Below the pieces are notes generated by a model. The model searched no databases, was not told where the DNA came from, and saw only the letters and a list, made by a program, of their open reading frames with translations. This document shows positions 9,382 to 17,619 of a stretch of 64,000 nucleotides of DNA, in pieces (positions within the stretch are counted from its first letter, which is position 1; each line of letters starts with the position of its first letter). Origin of the DNA: UBA7330 sp965243485 (GTDB taxonomy: Bacteria > Bacteroidota > Bacteroidia > Cytophagales > Cyclobacteriaceae); assembly GCA_965243485.1 (NCBI GenBank), contig CBDEVP010000001.1:1-64000 (forward strand). The letters run 5' to 3'. Both the position numbers and the translations under genes were made by a program.

Positions 9382-10610
9382 ATGCTGCTGAGATCTGAAA
9401 TAGAAACCGCCTACAACCTCCAGCAAGCAAAAAAAAAGATCACCTTCCGGGAAACAGATCGCGAACAACTGCAAAATATTGACAAGGGCAACAGTTTTGT
9501 TCAGGTCATTTCGGGTGTAAGGAGAAGCGGCAAAAGCACACTGCTGAAAATATTGATGAAACAATATCGGCACACTGCTTATTTCAATTTTGAGGATCCC
9601 CGCCTGATCAATTTTGAGGTGGGCGATTTTGCCAAACTCGGTGAAATCATTCCTAAGGAAACTGAAGCCCTTTTTTTCGACGAAATACAGAACGTCGAAA
9701 AATGGGAAATCTATGTTCGCCAACTACACGACAGCAAGAAAAAGGTTTTTATCACCGGCTCCAATGCATCCCTTCTCAGCAAGGAACTGGGCACACGACT
9801 TACGGTCGCTATCTTTTAGCAGAGTTGTTTCCATTTTCGTATACCGAGTATCTCAGGTTTTCGAAAAAAAGAGATGATGCCGGGACCTTTGGGTTGTATC
9901 TCAAAGACGGCGGTTTTCCGGAATATTTAAAAACCAAAAACACTGAATCACTTCAAAACCTGTTAAAGGACATTGTACTAAGAGACATAGCCATACGCTA
10001 TGGCATCAGAAATACCAAAACCTTACTTGAGCTCGCCATTTATCTGATTTCAAACATCGGGAAAGAGATATCTTACAACAACCTGAGGAAAGTGTTTGGT
10101 ATCGGGTCAGCGAATACGGTGATGGATTTTCTTACCTGGATGGAAGATGCTTACCTGCTGTTTTTTCTCAAAAAATTCAGTTGGTCTCTTAAAAGTATGG
10201 CTATCAATCCGAGAAAAGTTTATACCATCGATACTGGGTTGGCGCGGGCAAACTCCCTCAGCTTTTCATCAGATTCCGGACGACTGCTAGAAAACTCTGT
10301 TTATATCTTTTTGCGCTCAAGGGGATTGAAATTGTATTACTTCAGGGAGAATCATGAGTGTGACTTTGTGCTCTTCCACCAAAACCAATGTTTATTAGCC
10401 ATTCAAGTTTGCTATGAACTGACCTCTGACAATAAACAACGGGAATTAAAAGGACTGCTGGAAGCCCTCACCTTTTTCAAATTACAAAGAGGTTACATCT
10501 TTACCTTTGACCAGGAGGACGTTTTAACCATCGATGGTTTTGAAATAAAACTACTCCCTGCCAGAGTTGTCATGAATAACCGAACGTTTGACAAACTTCT
10601 TCAGGTCTAA
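9382..10610 (+). pseudogene. Frameshifted AAA ATPase with DUF4143 domain
   Basis: Two overlapping frames together encode one family of about 400 residues. The first (9382-9819) has Walker A SGVRRSGKSTLL, Walker B ALFFDEIQN and sensor-like VFITGSNASLLSKELGTRLT. The expected continuation, GRYLLAELFPFSYTEYL, is in another frame, and that frame then runs through GGFPEYL, the LKDIVLRDI region and the DUF4143 C-terminal nuclease-like fold (ENHECDFVLF) to 10610. The break sits at the GG of 9804-9805: adding one G restores T-G-R-Y-L and an unbroken protein. The stretch between the EYL motif and GGFPEYL also looks some 20 residues shorter than usual. Members are ATPases of uncertain function, often horizontally spread. 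This copy is probably inactive unless the gap is a sequencing error. Confidence 0.8.
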
Positions 10611-10725
10611 TCCGACATTCCAATTTAGTCTGTAATGGCATACGGCTAATTTTGGATTACATAGAATTTATCAACTATCCCTATCTTTATCTATATCGAA
10701 AAATAGTTAAAAGCATATTTATTAA

Positions 10726-11466
10726 TTGGATCTTTGGATTCTTAGCATATACTTTTTTGCCGGCCTGGTTGTATTTACACTGACCACCCTCACTGCAGGT
10801 GGTGGCGGTCTGATCCTGGTTCCGGTAGTAAACTATATCGCTGGCTCCGGAATAGCTGCACCCATCCTCAATACGGGTAATCTCATTGGCAGGCCGATCC
10901 GGCTGATCCTCTACTGGAAACACATTGACTGGAAGGCAACGATCTATTATGTGCCTGCAGCTCTTATCGGAGCGCTTGTAGGAGCTTTGATCTTTTCTTC
11001 CCTCAAAATCAGCTGGCTGCAGATTTTCATTGGATTGTTTCTGGTGAGCACGATCTGGCAATTTCGCTGGGGAAAAAAGAAAAAGTCATTCCGCATGAAA
11101 TATCCCTGGCTCTTTCCACTGGGGCTTCTCATCTCCATCCTGGGTACGATCGTAGGCGGGCTGGGACCTGTACTGAATCCATTCTACCTGAATCTCGGAA
11201 TCTCCAAAGAATCCCTGATCGCCACGAAAACAGCCAATAGTTTCTTCATGGGTCTGGCTCAGATCGGGAGCTACGCCTGGTTTGGGTTGATGTCGGGTGA
11301 GATCATCTATCCGGCTATCGCCCTTGGGTTAGGGATTTCTGTGGGAAGCTACCTGGGAAAGGCATTACTGAAGCGCCTTTCTGACCAGTCCTTCAGAAAA
11401 TGGGCCATCGCATTTATGGTGATCAGCGGACTACTGATGATCGCCCAGGGAGTGTGGGAATTTTGA
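10726..11466 (+). CDS. TSUP-family (TauE/SafE) membrane permease
   Basis: Predicted 246 residues starting at TTG 10726; the codon just before it is TAA, so no earlier start exists. About eight hydrophobic helices are visible in two related halves, with the Gly/Pro-rich family motifs TAGGGGLILVPVVNY near the N terminus and GTIVGGLGPVLNPFYLNLG in the second half. TSUP proteins move sulfite, sulfoacetate or other small organosulfur anions across the inner membrane, but most members have no assigned substrate. The proximity to a sulfatase locus is suggestive only, because a pseudogene separates them. It converges on the FKBP gene, with a terminator for the latter in between. Confidence 0.82.
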   Translation: MDLWILSIYFFAGLVVFTLTTLTAGGGGLILVPVVNYIAGSGIAAPILNTGNLIGRPIRLILYWKHIDWKATIYYVPAALIGALVGALIFSSLKISWLQIFIGLFLVSTIWQFRWGKKKKSFRMKYPWLFPLGLLISILGTIVGGLGPVLNPFYLNLGISKESLIATKTANSFFMGLAQIGSYAWFGLMSGEIIYPAIALGLGISVGSYLGKALLKRLSDQSFRKWAIAFMVISGLLMIAQGVWEF

Positions 11467-11478
11467 CAAATCCGGGTT

Positions 11479-11508
11479 AAAAAAAGAAAACCAGACCCGT
11501 AGGCCTGG
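11479..11508 (-). terminator. Rho-independent terminator of the FKBP gene
   Basis: Read on the minus strand, a 7-bp stem (CCAGGCC / GGTCTGG with one G-U pair) closes a TACG tetraloop at 11491-11508 and is followed by a T-rich run (11479-11490). It lies 24 bp after the FKBP stop codon. Confidence 0.8.
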
Positions 11509-11532
11509 CTTCCATTATTATTTTGAATTGAA

Positions 11533-11961
11533 TTAAGCTATTTCAACCAGTTCGATCTCAAATACCAGGTCTTTGCCGGCCAGTGGATGATTCGCATCGA
11601 TGGTGATGGAAGTGTCTGCAACTTCCGTGACCAGTACATGGGTCTGATGCCCCTGCTGATCCGTAGCTACAAGCGTCTGTCCTACTTCAGGCTTCATATC
11701 ATCGGGCAGGTCTGACTTGGACACAGCAGAGATCAATTGTTCGTTTCTCTCACCATAAGCCTCGCCGGAAGGAATGGTTACGGTTTTCTTTTCATTCAAC
11801 TCCATACCATTGACCGCCTGATCAAAACCTTTGATCATTTGTCCGGCACCTACGGTGAATTCAAGGGGATCCCGCTCAAGAGATGAGTCAAAGACCTCTC
11901 CTGTTTTTAGCTTTCCGGTGTAATGTACTTTTACCTTGTCGTTTGCTTGTACTTTTTTCAT
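11533..11961 (-). CDS. SlyD-like FKBP-type peptidyl-prolyl cis-trans isomerase
   Basis: Predicted 142 residues from ATG 11961; a TTG two codons upstream is less likely. The protein opens with VKVHYTGKLKTGEVFDSS and continues with GAGQMIKGFDQAVNGM, both core FKBP motifs. An inserted flap of about 70 residues (AYGERNEQLISAVSKSDLP... TDQQGHQTHVLV) and NHPLAGKDLVFEIELVEI at the end mark the SlyD type. It lacks a signal peptide and the His/Cys-rich metal-binding tail of E. coli SlyD. It should catalyse proline isomerisation and act as a cytosolic folding helper. A candidate promoter lies about 65 bp upstream and a terminator directly downstream, so it is probably a single-gene transcript. Confidence 0.93.
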   Translation of the reverse strand: MKKVQANDKVKVHYTGKLKTGEVFDSSLERDPLEFTVGAGQMIKGFDQAVNGMELNEKKTVTIPSGEAYGERNEQLISAVSKSDLPDDMKPEVGQTLVATDQQGHQTHVLVTEVADTSITIDANHPLAGKDLVFEIELVEIA

Positions 11962-12023
11962 AATCAATCATTATCCCATGACCCGCTTAGGCCGGATCAG
12001 TGGTTTATTGTTATTTTTTTTTA

Positions 12024-12031
12024 CAAAAATA
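12024..12031 (-). promoter_or_regulatory. Candidate -7 element of the FKBP gene
   Basis: On the minus strand TATTTTTG matches TAnnTTTG, about 63 bp upstream of ATG 11961. No strong -33 TTTG was found at the expected spacing. Confidence 0.4.
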
Positions 12032-12066
12032 AGTTTTCTAAGCCCCAATTGCCAGTTAGAAGGCCA

Positions 12067-13044
12067 TTACCTTGTCCGATCGATCGTAAACTGTACCAAC
12101 TGATCGAGCGATGACCGGTAATTTGAATCTGGAAGCTGGTCCAGGATATCCTTGGCCTTTTGGTGGTAGCGCTCCATTACCTCAATGGCATATTGTATCC
12201 CGCCGGCGGATTTCACAAAGTCGATAACCTCCGGTACCAGTGCCGGCTCCTGTGCGCTTCGCCGGATCATTTTTTTCACTTTGTTCTTTTCCGATCTGCC
12301 CGATTGATTTAATGCATAGATCAATGGAAGGGTCATTTTCTTTTCCTTGATATCTATGCCGGTAGGTTTTCCGATCTCATACGTACCATAATCGAAGAGA
12401 TCATCTTTGATCTGGAAGGCCATCCCCACATTTTCACCAAACTGGGTCAACTGATCGATCACCTTTGCCGCAGCACCGGATGAAGTTGCACCGGTCCTAC
12501 AGCAGGCGGTAATGAGACTCGCTGTTTTTTGCCGGATGATCTCATAGTACACCTCTTCGGTAATATCCAGCTTTCTGGCTTTCTCCATCTGGAGCAACTC
12601 ACCCTCACTCATTTCCTTGACTGCATTGGAAACGATCTTCAGCAGATCAAAATCATCGTTGTCCAGTGAAAGCAACAATCCTCTCGAGAGGAGAAAATCC
12701 CCGACCAGCACGGCAATTTTGTTTTTCCATAAAGCATTGATAGAGAAATAGCTGCGACGGTAATGGGCATCATCCACCACATCATCATGCACAAGGGTAG
12801 CCGTATGCAACAATTCGATCAAAGCAGCCCCCCGGTAAGTCGATTCGGTGATCCCATTGGCTACTCCCGCCGATAGAAACACAAAGAGCGGACGCATCTG
12901 CTTGCCTTTGCGCTTCACGATATAGCCAGTGATCTTGTCCAGCAACATCACGTTGCTGCGCATGGACTGGCGGAATTTCTTTTCAAATTCAGCCATTTCG
13001 GTGGCTACCGGAGCCTGAATTTCTTTTAAGCTAAACGAAGGCAT
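12067..13044 (-). CDS. Polyprenyl (octaprenyl-type) diphosphate synthase
   Basis: Predicted 325 residues, the usual length for long-chain trans-prenyltransferases. The first Asp-rich motif is in LVHDDVVDDA (about residues 90-99) and the second in MAFQIKDDLFDYG (about 210). The basic GKQMRPLFVFLSAG segment near residue 50 and GEIGKPTG-like region after the second motif also fit. It should elongate farnesyl diphosphate with isopentenyl diphosphate to give the side chain of menaquinone, in the cytosol near the membrane. Residues just before the first Asp motif are small, consistent with a long product, but the exact chain length cannot be read. It is divergent from the PhzF-like gene. Confidence 0.93.
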   Translation of the reverse strand: MPSFSLKEIQAPVATEMAEFEKKFRQSMRSNVMLLDKITGYIVKRKGKQMRPLFVFLSAGVANGITESTYRGAALIELLHTATLVHDDVVDDAHYRRSYFSINALWKNKIAVLVGDFLLSRGLLLSLDNDDFDLLKIVSNAVKEMSEGELLQMEKARKLDITEEVYYEIIRQKTASLITACCRTGATSSGAAAKVIDQLTQFGENVGMAFQIKDDLFDYGTYEIGKPTGIDIKEKKMTLPLIYALNQSGRSEKNKVKKMIRRSAQEPALVPEVIDFVKSAGGIQYAIEVMERYHQKAKDILDQLPDSNYRSSLDQLVQFTIDRTR

Positions 13045-13098
13045 GTTCTCTACGCAATATTAACACCTCAATCATTCATTAAGTGAAATACCACACCC

Positions 13099-13130
13099 TT
13101 TGTTTTCCCTCCGTGGCTGAATTAGTTTCG
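13099..13130 (+). promoter_or_regulatory. Promoter of the PhzF-acyltransferase-gpsA operon
   Basis: TTTG at 13099-13102, a 20-bp spacer, and TAGTTTCG at 13123-13130, one mismatch from the Bacteroidota pattern TTTG-N(19-21)-TAnnTTTG. Transcription would start near 13137, about 14 bp before ATG 13151. Confidence 0.55.
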
Positions 13131-13150
13131 TAATTGTCAATTATCACTAT

Positions 13151-14026
13151 ATGAGTTTCAGTTATTTCCTTCTGGATGTATTTACAGACCGTTTGTTTTC
13201 CGGAAATCAGCTCGCCGTATTTCCGGATGCTTCTGACATAGATCCTTCACTCTTCCAAAGCATCGCCCGGGAATTTAACCTCTCTGAAACGGTATTTCTC
13301 CTTCGGTCGGATCAGGGGACTCCTCCTGCCATGCGGATATTCACCCCGGCAAGAGAATTGCCAACTGCCGGACATCCTACCATCGGAACGGCTTATCTTC
13401 TTGCGAAAGAATCAGGAAACAAAGAGATCATCGTAAATCAAAAAGTTGGTGAGATTCAGGTGACCATTGAATATGCCAGCGGTGAGCCTGATCTGCTTAC
13501 CATGCAACAGCCGCTTCCTAAGTATGGAAGAATTTTATCAGACCGGAAAGCAATGGTGGAGACCCTGGGCCTTGATATAGATGATCTGGCTGATCATCCT
13601 GTTCAGGAAGTATCATGTGGCAATAACGTCCTATTGATCCCCCTCAGGAATGCCGCTGCATTGGAAAAGATCAGAATAAAAACCCATCTGCTGGAAAAAA
13701 TATCCAGGGATATCGACACAACCATGCTCTACTGCTTTTCAGTTAGTGGAGTTAAGGGTGGAGACGTTCAGGGAAGGATGTTTGCGCCCCTGCTTGGGAT
13801 CTATGAAGACCCGGCGACAGGATCGGCCAACGGCCCCCTCGCCTGCTACCTGGTAAAACATGACCTGCTGAGCATGCCTGTCCTTAGCCTGCAGGGATAT
13901 GAGATGGGTCGCCCCAGCCAGCTCCACCTGGATGTCCGGTTAAATGATCAAAAAGAGGTCATGGAGGTGAAGGTTGGAGGAAAATGCAGGCTAGTTGGAA
14001 AAGGAGAGCTATTTTTGGAGCAATAA
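13151..14026 (+). CDS. PhzF-family isomerase-like protein
   Basis: Predicted 291 residues. Family motifs are visible in order: LLDVFTDRLFSGNQLAVF at the N terminus, LSETVFL with the conserved Glu proposed as the catalytic base (near residue 45), TAGHPTIGTAYLL, and YEDPATGSANGPLACYL in the second half, which holds the diaminopimelate-epimerase-like fold. PhzF in phenazine pathways isomerises trans-2,3-dihydro-3-hydroxyanthranilate, but most family members in non-phenazine bacteria have unknown substrates and no other phenazine gene is nearby. It is the first gene of a likely three-gene unit with the acyltransferase 35 bp downstream and gpsA. A promoter match sits just upstream. Confidence 0.88.
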   Translation: MSFSYFLLDVFTDRLFSGNQLAVFPDASDIDPSLFQSIAREFNLSETVFLLRSDQGTPPAMRIFTPARELPTAGHPTIGTAYLLAKESGNKEIIVNQKVGEIQVTIEYASGEPDLLTMQQPLPKYGRILSDRKAMVETLGLDIDDLADHPVQEVSCGNNVLLIPLRNAAALEKIRIKTHLLEKISRDIDTTMLYCFSVSGVKGGDVQGRMFAPLLGIYEDPATGSANGPLACYLVKHDLLSMPVLSLQGYEMGRPSQLHLDVRLNDQKEVMEVKVGGKCRLVGKGELFLEQ

Positions 14027-14061
14027 ACAACCAGATCCGAAAAGTACCATACGGGTAGTAG

Positions 14062-15738
14062 ATGAAGAAAGCAAAGGTCCGATATAGTGAAATTCTCCCC
14101 AAAACCGCACAATGGCCCATTGTCCAGCTTTCCAGAGACAGAAAGAAGTTCATTGAGGAAGTGACCGAAGAGTCTTTTGAAGCGCTGAAAGGCCTTACAA
14201 AAGGCCGGTCACTCAGGGAGGAAGTGGAAACCACTATCTACCGCGAAAAGGCACGGATGCGAGCCAACCCCTGGCGCGTGGATCCGAAAGATGAAAAGCC
14301 TTTCTGGAACAGGATACAGCAAAGGCTGCTTGACAGCAATTCCCTGGAACCGGCAGAGGCTCACAAAGAAGAGGAAAATATTCTCCGTGAAATCATCCTT
14401 CGGTACTCAGAGGAAATATCAGGAAATTTCAAAAAAACCTCCTATCGGTTTGCCCGAACGGTGGTCACTTTCGGCTTTGCCCGACTGCTCAATGCCACCC
14501 GTGTCAAGGGTTTGACGTCTTTGTTTAGTAAACAGCTGGACCTTGATGACAAGATCCACATTGTGGGTGAAACCGAACACATCCGGAACCTTGCCAGGCA
14601 GGGCACGGTGGTGATGGTGCCCACGCACTTCAGCAATCTCGACTCGATCCTCATCGGATGGGTGATCCAGTTCCTGGGTTTGCCGCCTTTCATTTATGGT
14701 GCCGGGCTCAATCTTTTCAACATCAAGATCTTTGCCTATTTCATGAACAGTCTTGGCGCCTATAAAGTAGACCGGAGGAAGAAAAATCCTATCTATCTGG
14801 AGACGCTCAAAACTTACTCCAGCATGGCACTCAGGAGAGGTTGTCACAGCCTGTTCTTTCCCGGCGGCACACGCTCCAGATCCGGCCATATTGAAAGCAG
14901 GCTTAAGCTTGGATTATTGAGCACCACCATCGAAGCACAGCGGATCCTCTACCAGCAAGCCAAAGATGCCGGCAAAGCACAAAAGATATTTATCGTTCCT
15001 GTGGTGATCAACTACAATTTCACGCTGGAGGCCCCGGCATTGATCAACGAACACCTTAAGCGTACCGGCCAGGAGAGATACTACCAGGAGAGCGATGAAT
15101 TCAGCTCTTCATATAAAATTGCCACGTTCCTGTTTAAGTTTTTTACCAAAGGCTCCGATATTTCCGTGAGTATTGGCAGAGGTATGGATATCCTGGGCAA
15201 CTACGTGGATGACGAAGGCATGAGCCACGACGCCAATGGAAATCCGATCAACCCCGTTGATTATTTCATCTCGAATGGAAAGATCACCATTGACATGCAA
15301 AGGGAGGAGGAATACGTAAGGATCCTGTCGAAACGTATCGTAGAGGAGTACCACAAATACAACCGCGTTTTCGCCAGTCACCTGGTGGCCTACACGGCAT
15401 TCAAGATGATCGAACGACGGAATGCGAAGCTCGATCTCTATAATCTTTTGAGGCTTCCCGACGAAGATCTAGTCATAGATTATGAAGAGTTTAAGGTCAG
15501 ATTCAAGAAACTCAGGAAAGAGATCAAAAAAATTCAGAAGGCGGGTAAGGTGCACATGGCGGGGCACATGAAAAAGAAAGCGGATGAGGCCATTAAAATG
15601 GGTCTGGACAATGTGGGTTTATACCATGCCGAAAGGCCCCTGGTCAGAAAGAATGGAAAGATTGTGATCCAAAACATGAACACACTGTATTACTACCATA
15701 ACAGGATCGATGGATATGGCCTCGAAAACTACATCTAA
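14062..15738 (+). CDS. Glycerol-3-phosphate / 1-acylglycerol-phosphate acyltransferase family protein
   Basis: Predicted 558 residues, shorter than E. coli PlsB but clearly of the PlsB/PlsC fold. Block I is PTHFSNLDSILIG with the catalytic HX4D; block II is GAYKVDRRKKNPIY; block III is LFFPGGTRSRSG, the glycerophosphate-binding site; block IV is IFIVPVVINYN. The rest of the chain is charged and helical, with N- and C-terminal extensions. It should transfer a fatty acyl group to glycerol-3-phosphate or its monoacyl form at the inner membrane, an early step in phospholipid synthesis. Its end overlaps the start of gpsA, which makes its substrate, by 29 bp. That pairing supports a glycerol-3-phosphate acyltransferase role. 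Confidence 0.85.
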   Translation: MKKAKVRYSEILPKTAQWPIVQLSRDRKKFIEEVTEESFEALKGLTKGRSLREEVETTIYREKARMRANPWRVDPKDEKPFWNRIQQRLLDSNSLEPAEAHKEEENILREIILRYSEEISGNFKKTSYRFARTVVTFGFARLLNATRVKGLTSLFSKQLDLDDKIHIVGETEHIRNLARQGTVVMVPTHFSNLDSILIGWVIQFLGLPPFIYGAGLNLFNIKIFAYFMNSLGAYKVDRRKKNPIYLETLKTYSSMALRRGCHSLFFPGGTRSRSGHIESRLKLGLLSTTIEAQRILYQQAKDAGKAQKIFIVPVVINYNFTLEAPALINEHLKRTGQERYYQESDEFSSSYKIATFLFKFFTKGSDISVSIGRGMDILGNYVDDEGMSHDANGNPINPVDYFISNGKITIDMQREEEYVRILSKRIVEEYHKYNRVFASHLVAYTAFKMIERRNAKLDLYNLLRLPDEDLVIDYEEFKVRFKKLRKEIKKIQKAGKVHMAGHMKKKADEAIKMGLDNVGLYHAERPLVRKNGKIVIQNMNTLYYYHNRIDGYGLENYI

Positions 15739-16774
15739 TCAACCCGTCGGAGTGTTAGGTGCCGGAAGCTTCGGTACCGCCATGGCCAATCTGCTCGCGG
15801 AGAAAAAAAATCCTGTGATCCTTTACGCCCGTACGCCCGAGCGAGCGGAAAAATTCCAAAAAGAGAGAATGTCATCGGGGCAGAAACTGGACGACCTGAT
15901 CGAGGTCACCAATGACATTGAAAAGGTCACCAAATCCTGCAACGTGATCTTTCCCATGATCCCTTCGGCAAATTTTCGTGACCTGATGCGAAAAATGAGC
16001 TCTTACCTGCGCCCCTATCACATCCTGATCCATGGTACCAAAGGACTGGACCTTTCCATGATGCAAAAGGAAAAGATCAATGCGCAGAACCCCCTTACCC
16101 GGGAGCATGTGAAGACGATGAGTGAGGTGATCCAGGAAGAAAGCCAGGTGGTCAGGGTGGGCTGTCTGGCGGGCCCTAACCTGGCCAGGGAGATCAGCGA
16201 AAAGAAGCCAGCTGCAACCGTTGTGGCCAGCCATTTCGACGAGGTCATCAAAACGGGCGAACAGTTGCTAAAAAATGACCGGTTCCTGATCTATGGCAGC
16301 AATGACCTGATCGGGATCGAACTTTGCGGGGTCCTGAAAAATATCATTGCCGTGGGAGCCGGTACCATCGCCGGGCTCAACCTCGGAGCCAATGCCAGCG
16401 CATTGTTCATCAGCAGGGGCCTGGTAGAAATGGTCCATATAGGTACTGCTCTAGGCGGAAATGCCAGTGCCTTCCTGGGGCTCGCAGGGGTCGGGGATCT
16501 CATCGCCACTGCGGGAAGTAACCTGAGCCGCAACTACTCTGTCGGCTACAGGCTGGCCCAGGGCGAGGACATTGATGAGATCATCGGATCCATGGAGGAG
16601 GTCGCGGAAGGGATCAAAACCATTGAAATCATCCATGAGCTGTCAATCAGCTACAAAGTAAGATGTCCGATCACCGAGACGCTTTTCAAGATCATCAAAA
16701 AGGAGATGACAGTGAATGACGCCCACAAGTACCTGATGAAATTTCCGTTCAGGGCGGAGATAGATTTTCTGTAG
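15710..16774 (+). CDS. gpsA: Glycerol-3-phosphate dehydrogenase [NAD(P)+]
   Basis: Predicted 354 residues from ATG 15710 (a second ATG is two codons in). The N-terminal Rossmann motif is VGVLGAGSFGTAMANLLA. Further family motifs follow: HGTKGLDL, LAGPNLAREI, then the catalytic Lys region CGVLKNIIAVGAGTIAGLNLGANASA with the NAD-domain/substrate-domain hinge, and GLAGVGDLIATAGSNLSRNYSVG. The enzyme reduces dihydroxyacetone phosphate to sn-glycerol-3-phosphate in the cytosol. It overlaps the acyltransferase gene by 29 bp, so the two are almost certainly co-transcribed and supply phospholipid synthesis. Length and all motifs are normal. Confidence 0.95.
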   Translation: MDMASKTTSNQPVGVLGAGSFGTAMANLLAEKKNPVILYARTPERAEKFQKERMSSGQKLDDLIEVTNDIEKVTKSCNVIFPMIPSANFRDLMRKMSSYLRPYHILIHGTKGLDLSMMQKEKINAQNPLTREHVKTMSEVIQEESQVVRVGCLAGPNLAREISEKKPAATVVASHFDEVIKTGEQLLKNDRFLIYGSNDLIGIELCGVLKNIIAVGAGTIAGLNLGANASALFISRGLVEMVHIGTALGGNASAFLGLAGVGDLIATAGSNLSRNYSVGYRLAQGEDIDEIIGSMEEVAEGIKTIEIIHELSISYKVRCPITETLFKIIKKEMTVNDAHKYLMKFPFRAEIDFL

Positions 16775-16821
16775 ATAATACGTCTTTTAAGCCATTAGGG
16801 AAATAAGTGTCTTTTGGAATA

Positions 16822-17001
16822 TTATCTATTGCCATCAAATAACTCAAGTGGCAATACCGAACTCAAATGTTTAAAATCCTTATCATGAGTAAATAATTGA
16901 GTCCTTTGGTATTTTAAGTTCAGAAAAACGAGTAGAATGAAAGTTGATTCTACAAGTGTTACAATTCCTGCAAATTGAAATTCATAGGGTAGATCACCTT
17001 C
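16822..17001 (-). pseudogene. Fragment of a PIN-domain (VapC-like) toxin
   Basis: An open stretch of 60 codons without a credible start. Its last 30 residues read as the C-terminal end of a PIN ribonuclease: YQRTQLFTHDKDFKHL with the THDxxF motif, then LPLELFDGNR and a stop. The N-terminal acidic residues of a PIN active site are missing. It lies in the roughly 360-bp gap between gpsA and higA, next to other gene remnants, and is too short to be functional. Confidence 0.45.
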
Positions 17002-17108
17002 TTAAGCCGATACGTCCCACCGGCATTGTCAATGACCAGGATATATTCGCTAAGGAAATCCACACCAATCCGCACCCTGGCTGATATTCCTGATGTCCAC
17101 GGGTGCGG
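16959..17108 (-). pseudogene. Possible fragment of a retropepsin-like aspartic protease
   Basis: Fifty open codons with no start. The translation contains RIGVDFLSEYILVIDN followed by GGTYRLKK, similar in pattern to the C-terminal strand region of clan AA aspartic proteases (I-G-x-D-F-L-x-x-Y-x-hydrophobic-D). The next frame upstream gives TAPVDIRNIS, suggesting a frameshift. Evidence is pattern-based and weak. Confidence 0.28.
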
Positions 17109-17131
17109 TCATCAGCGGCGCAGGTGGAGGC

Positions 17132-17452
17132 TTACGTCTGAGGAGGGCTTATTATTTGTTGAGCAGTTGTAATTTTCTCTATTACCGCAAATTCCTTTGC
17201 CTTAGCCGCAGATTCTTCTTCAATGTCGAAATCGTCCTGAAGTCCAAGCCAGAATTTGGGAGACGTTCCAAAGTATTGACTCAATCTTATGGCCGTATCA
17301 GCTGTAATTCGTCGATTCCTTTTCAATATCTCACTCACCCGCGTCTGAGGAATCCCAAGGTCTTTTGAAAGTCTGTAAGCCGTGATTCCCAATGGTTTTA
17401 GAAACTCTTCCGAGAGAACTTCACCCGGATGTATGTTCGGCAGCTTTTGCAT
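17132..17452 (-). CDS. higA: HigA-family antitoxin
   Basis: Predicted 106 residues. The start IHPGEVLSEEFLKPLGITAYRLSKDLGIP and the helix-turn-helix core QTRVSEILKRNRRITADTAIRLSQYFGTSPKFWLGLQ are diagnostic of the HigA/VapI XRE-type antitoxins. It should bind its own operator as a dimer and neutralise the HigB mRNA interferase. On this strand higB normally comes first; only the last 49 codons of a HigB-like frame remain directly upstream (ending 12 bp before this ATG), so the antitoxin appears to be an orphan. The C-terminal tail of about 20 residues after the HTH is slightly long but not unusual. It may persist as a transcription regulator. Confidence 0.9.
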   Translation of the reverse strand: MQKLPNIHPGEVLSEEFLKPLGITAYRLSKDLGIPQTRVSEILKRNRRITADTAIRLSQYFGTSPKFWLGLQDDFDIEEESAAKAKEFAVIEKITTAQQIISPPQT

Positions 17453-17464
17453 TCATTTATATTT

Positions 17465-17614
17465 TTAGTGATAGTCAATAATCTCAACTTCTTGAGAATT
17501 TCCATCTTCCCAGATGAAAATTATTCGCCATTGATCATAAAAGAAGATTTGAAGCCCAATAGGTAGCAAATCCCAGACACAAAACATATAGAATCCATTT
17601 AGCCATGCCTGACA
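17465..17614 (-). pseudogene. Truncated higB toxin
   Basis: Fifty codons open to a stop at 17465-17467. The last 24 residues, ending WEDGNSQEVEIIDYH and preceded by YDQWRIIF, match the C-terminal strand of HigB/RelE-fold toxins (typically NDQWRICFxWxDGxAxDVEIVDYH). Full HigB is about 92 residues, so roughly the N-terminal half is missing; the truncation point abuts the 3' end of the M48 peptidase gene at 17620. Position, 12 bp ahead of higA, is as in intact higBA operons. Confidence 0.72.
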
Positions 17615-17619
17615 TCAAG

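Noticed and set aside
10611..10725. Possible RNA gene upstream of the TSUP permease
   Set aside because: No tRNA-like or other recognised fold; only AT-rich sequence.
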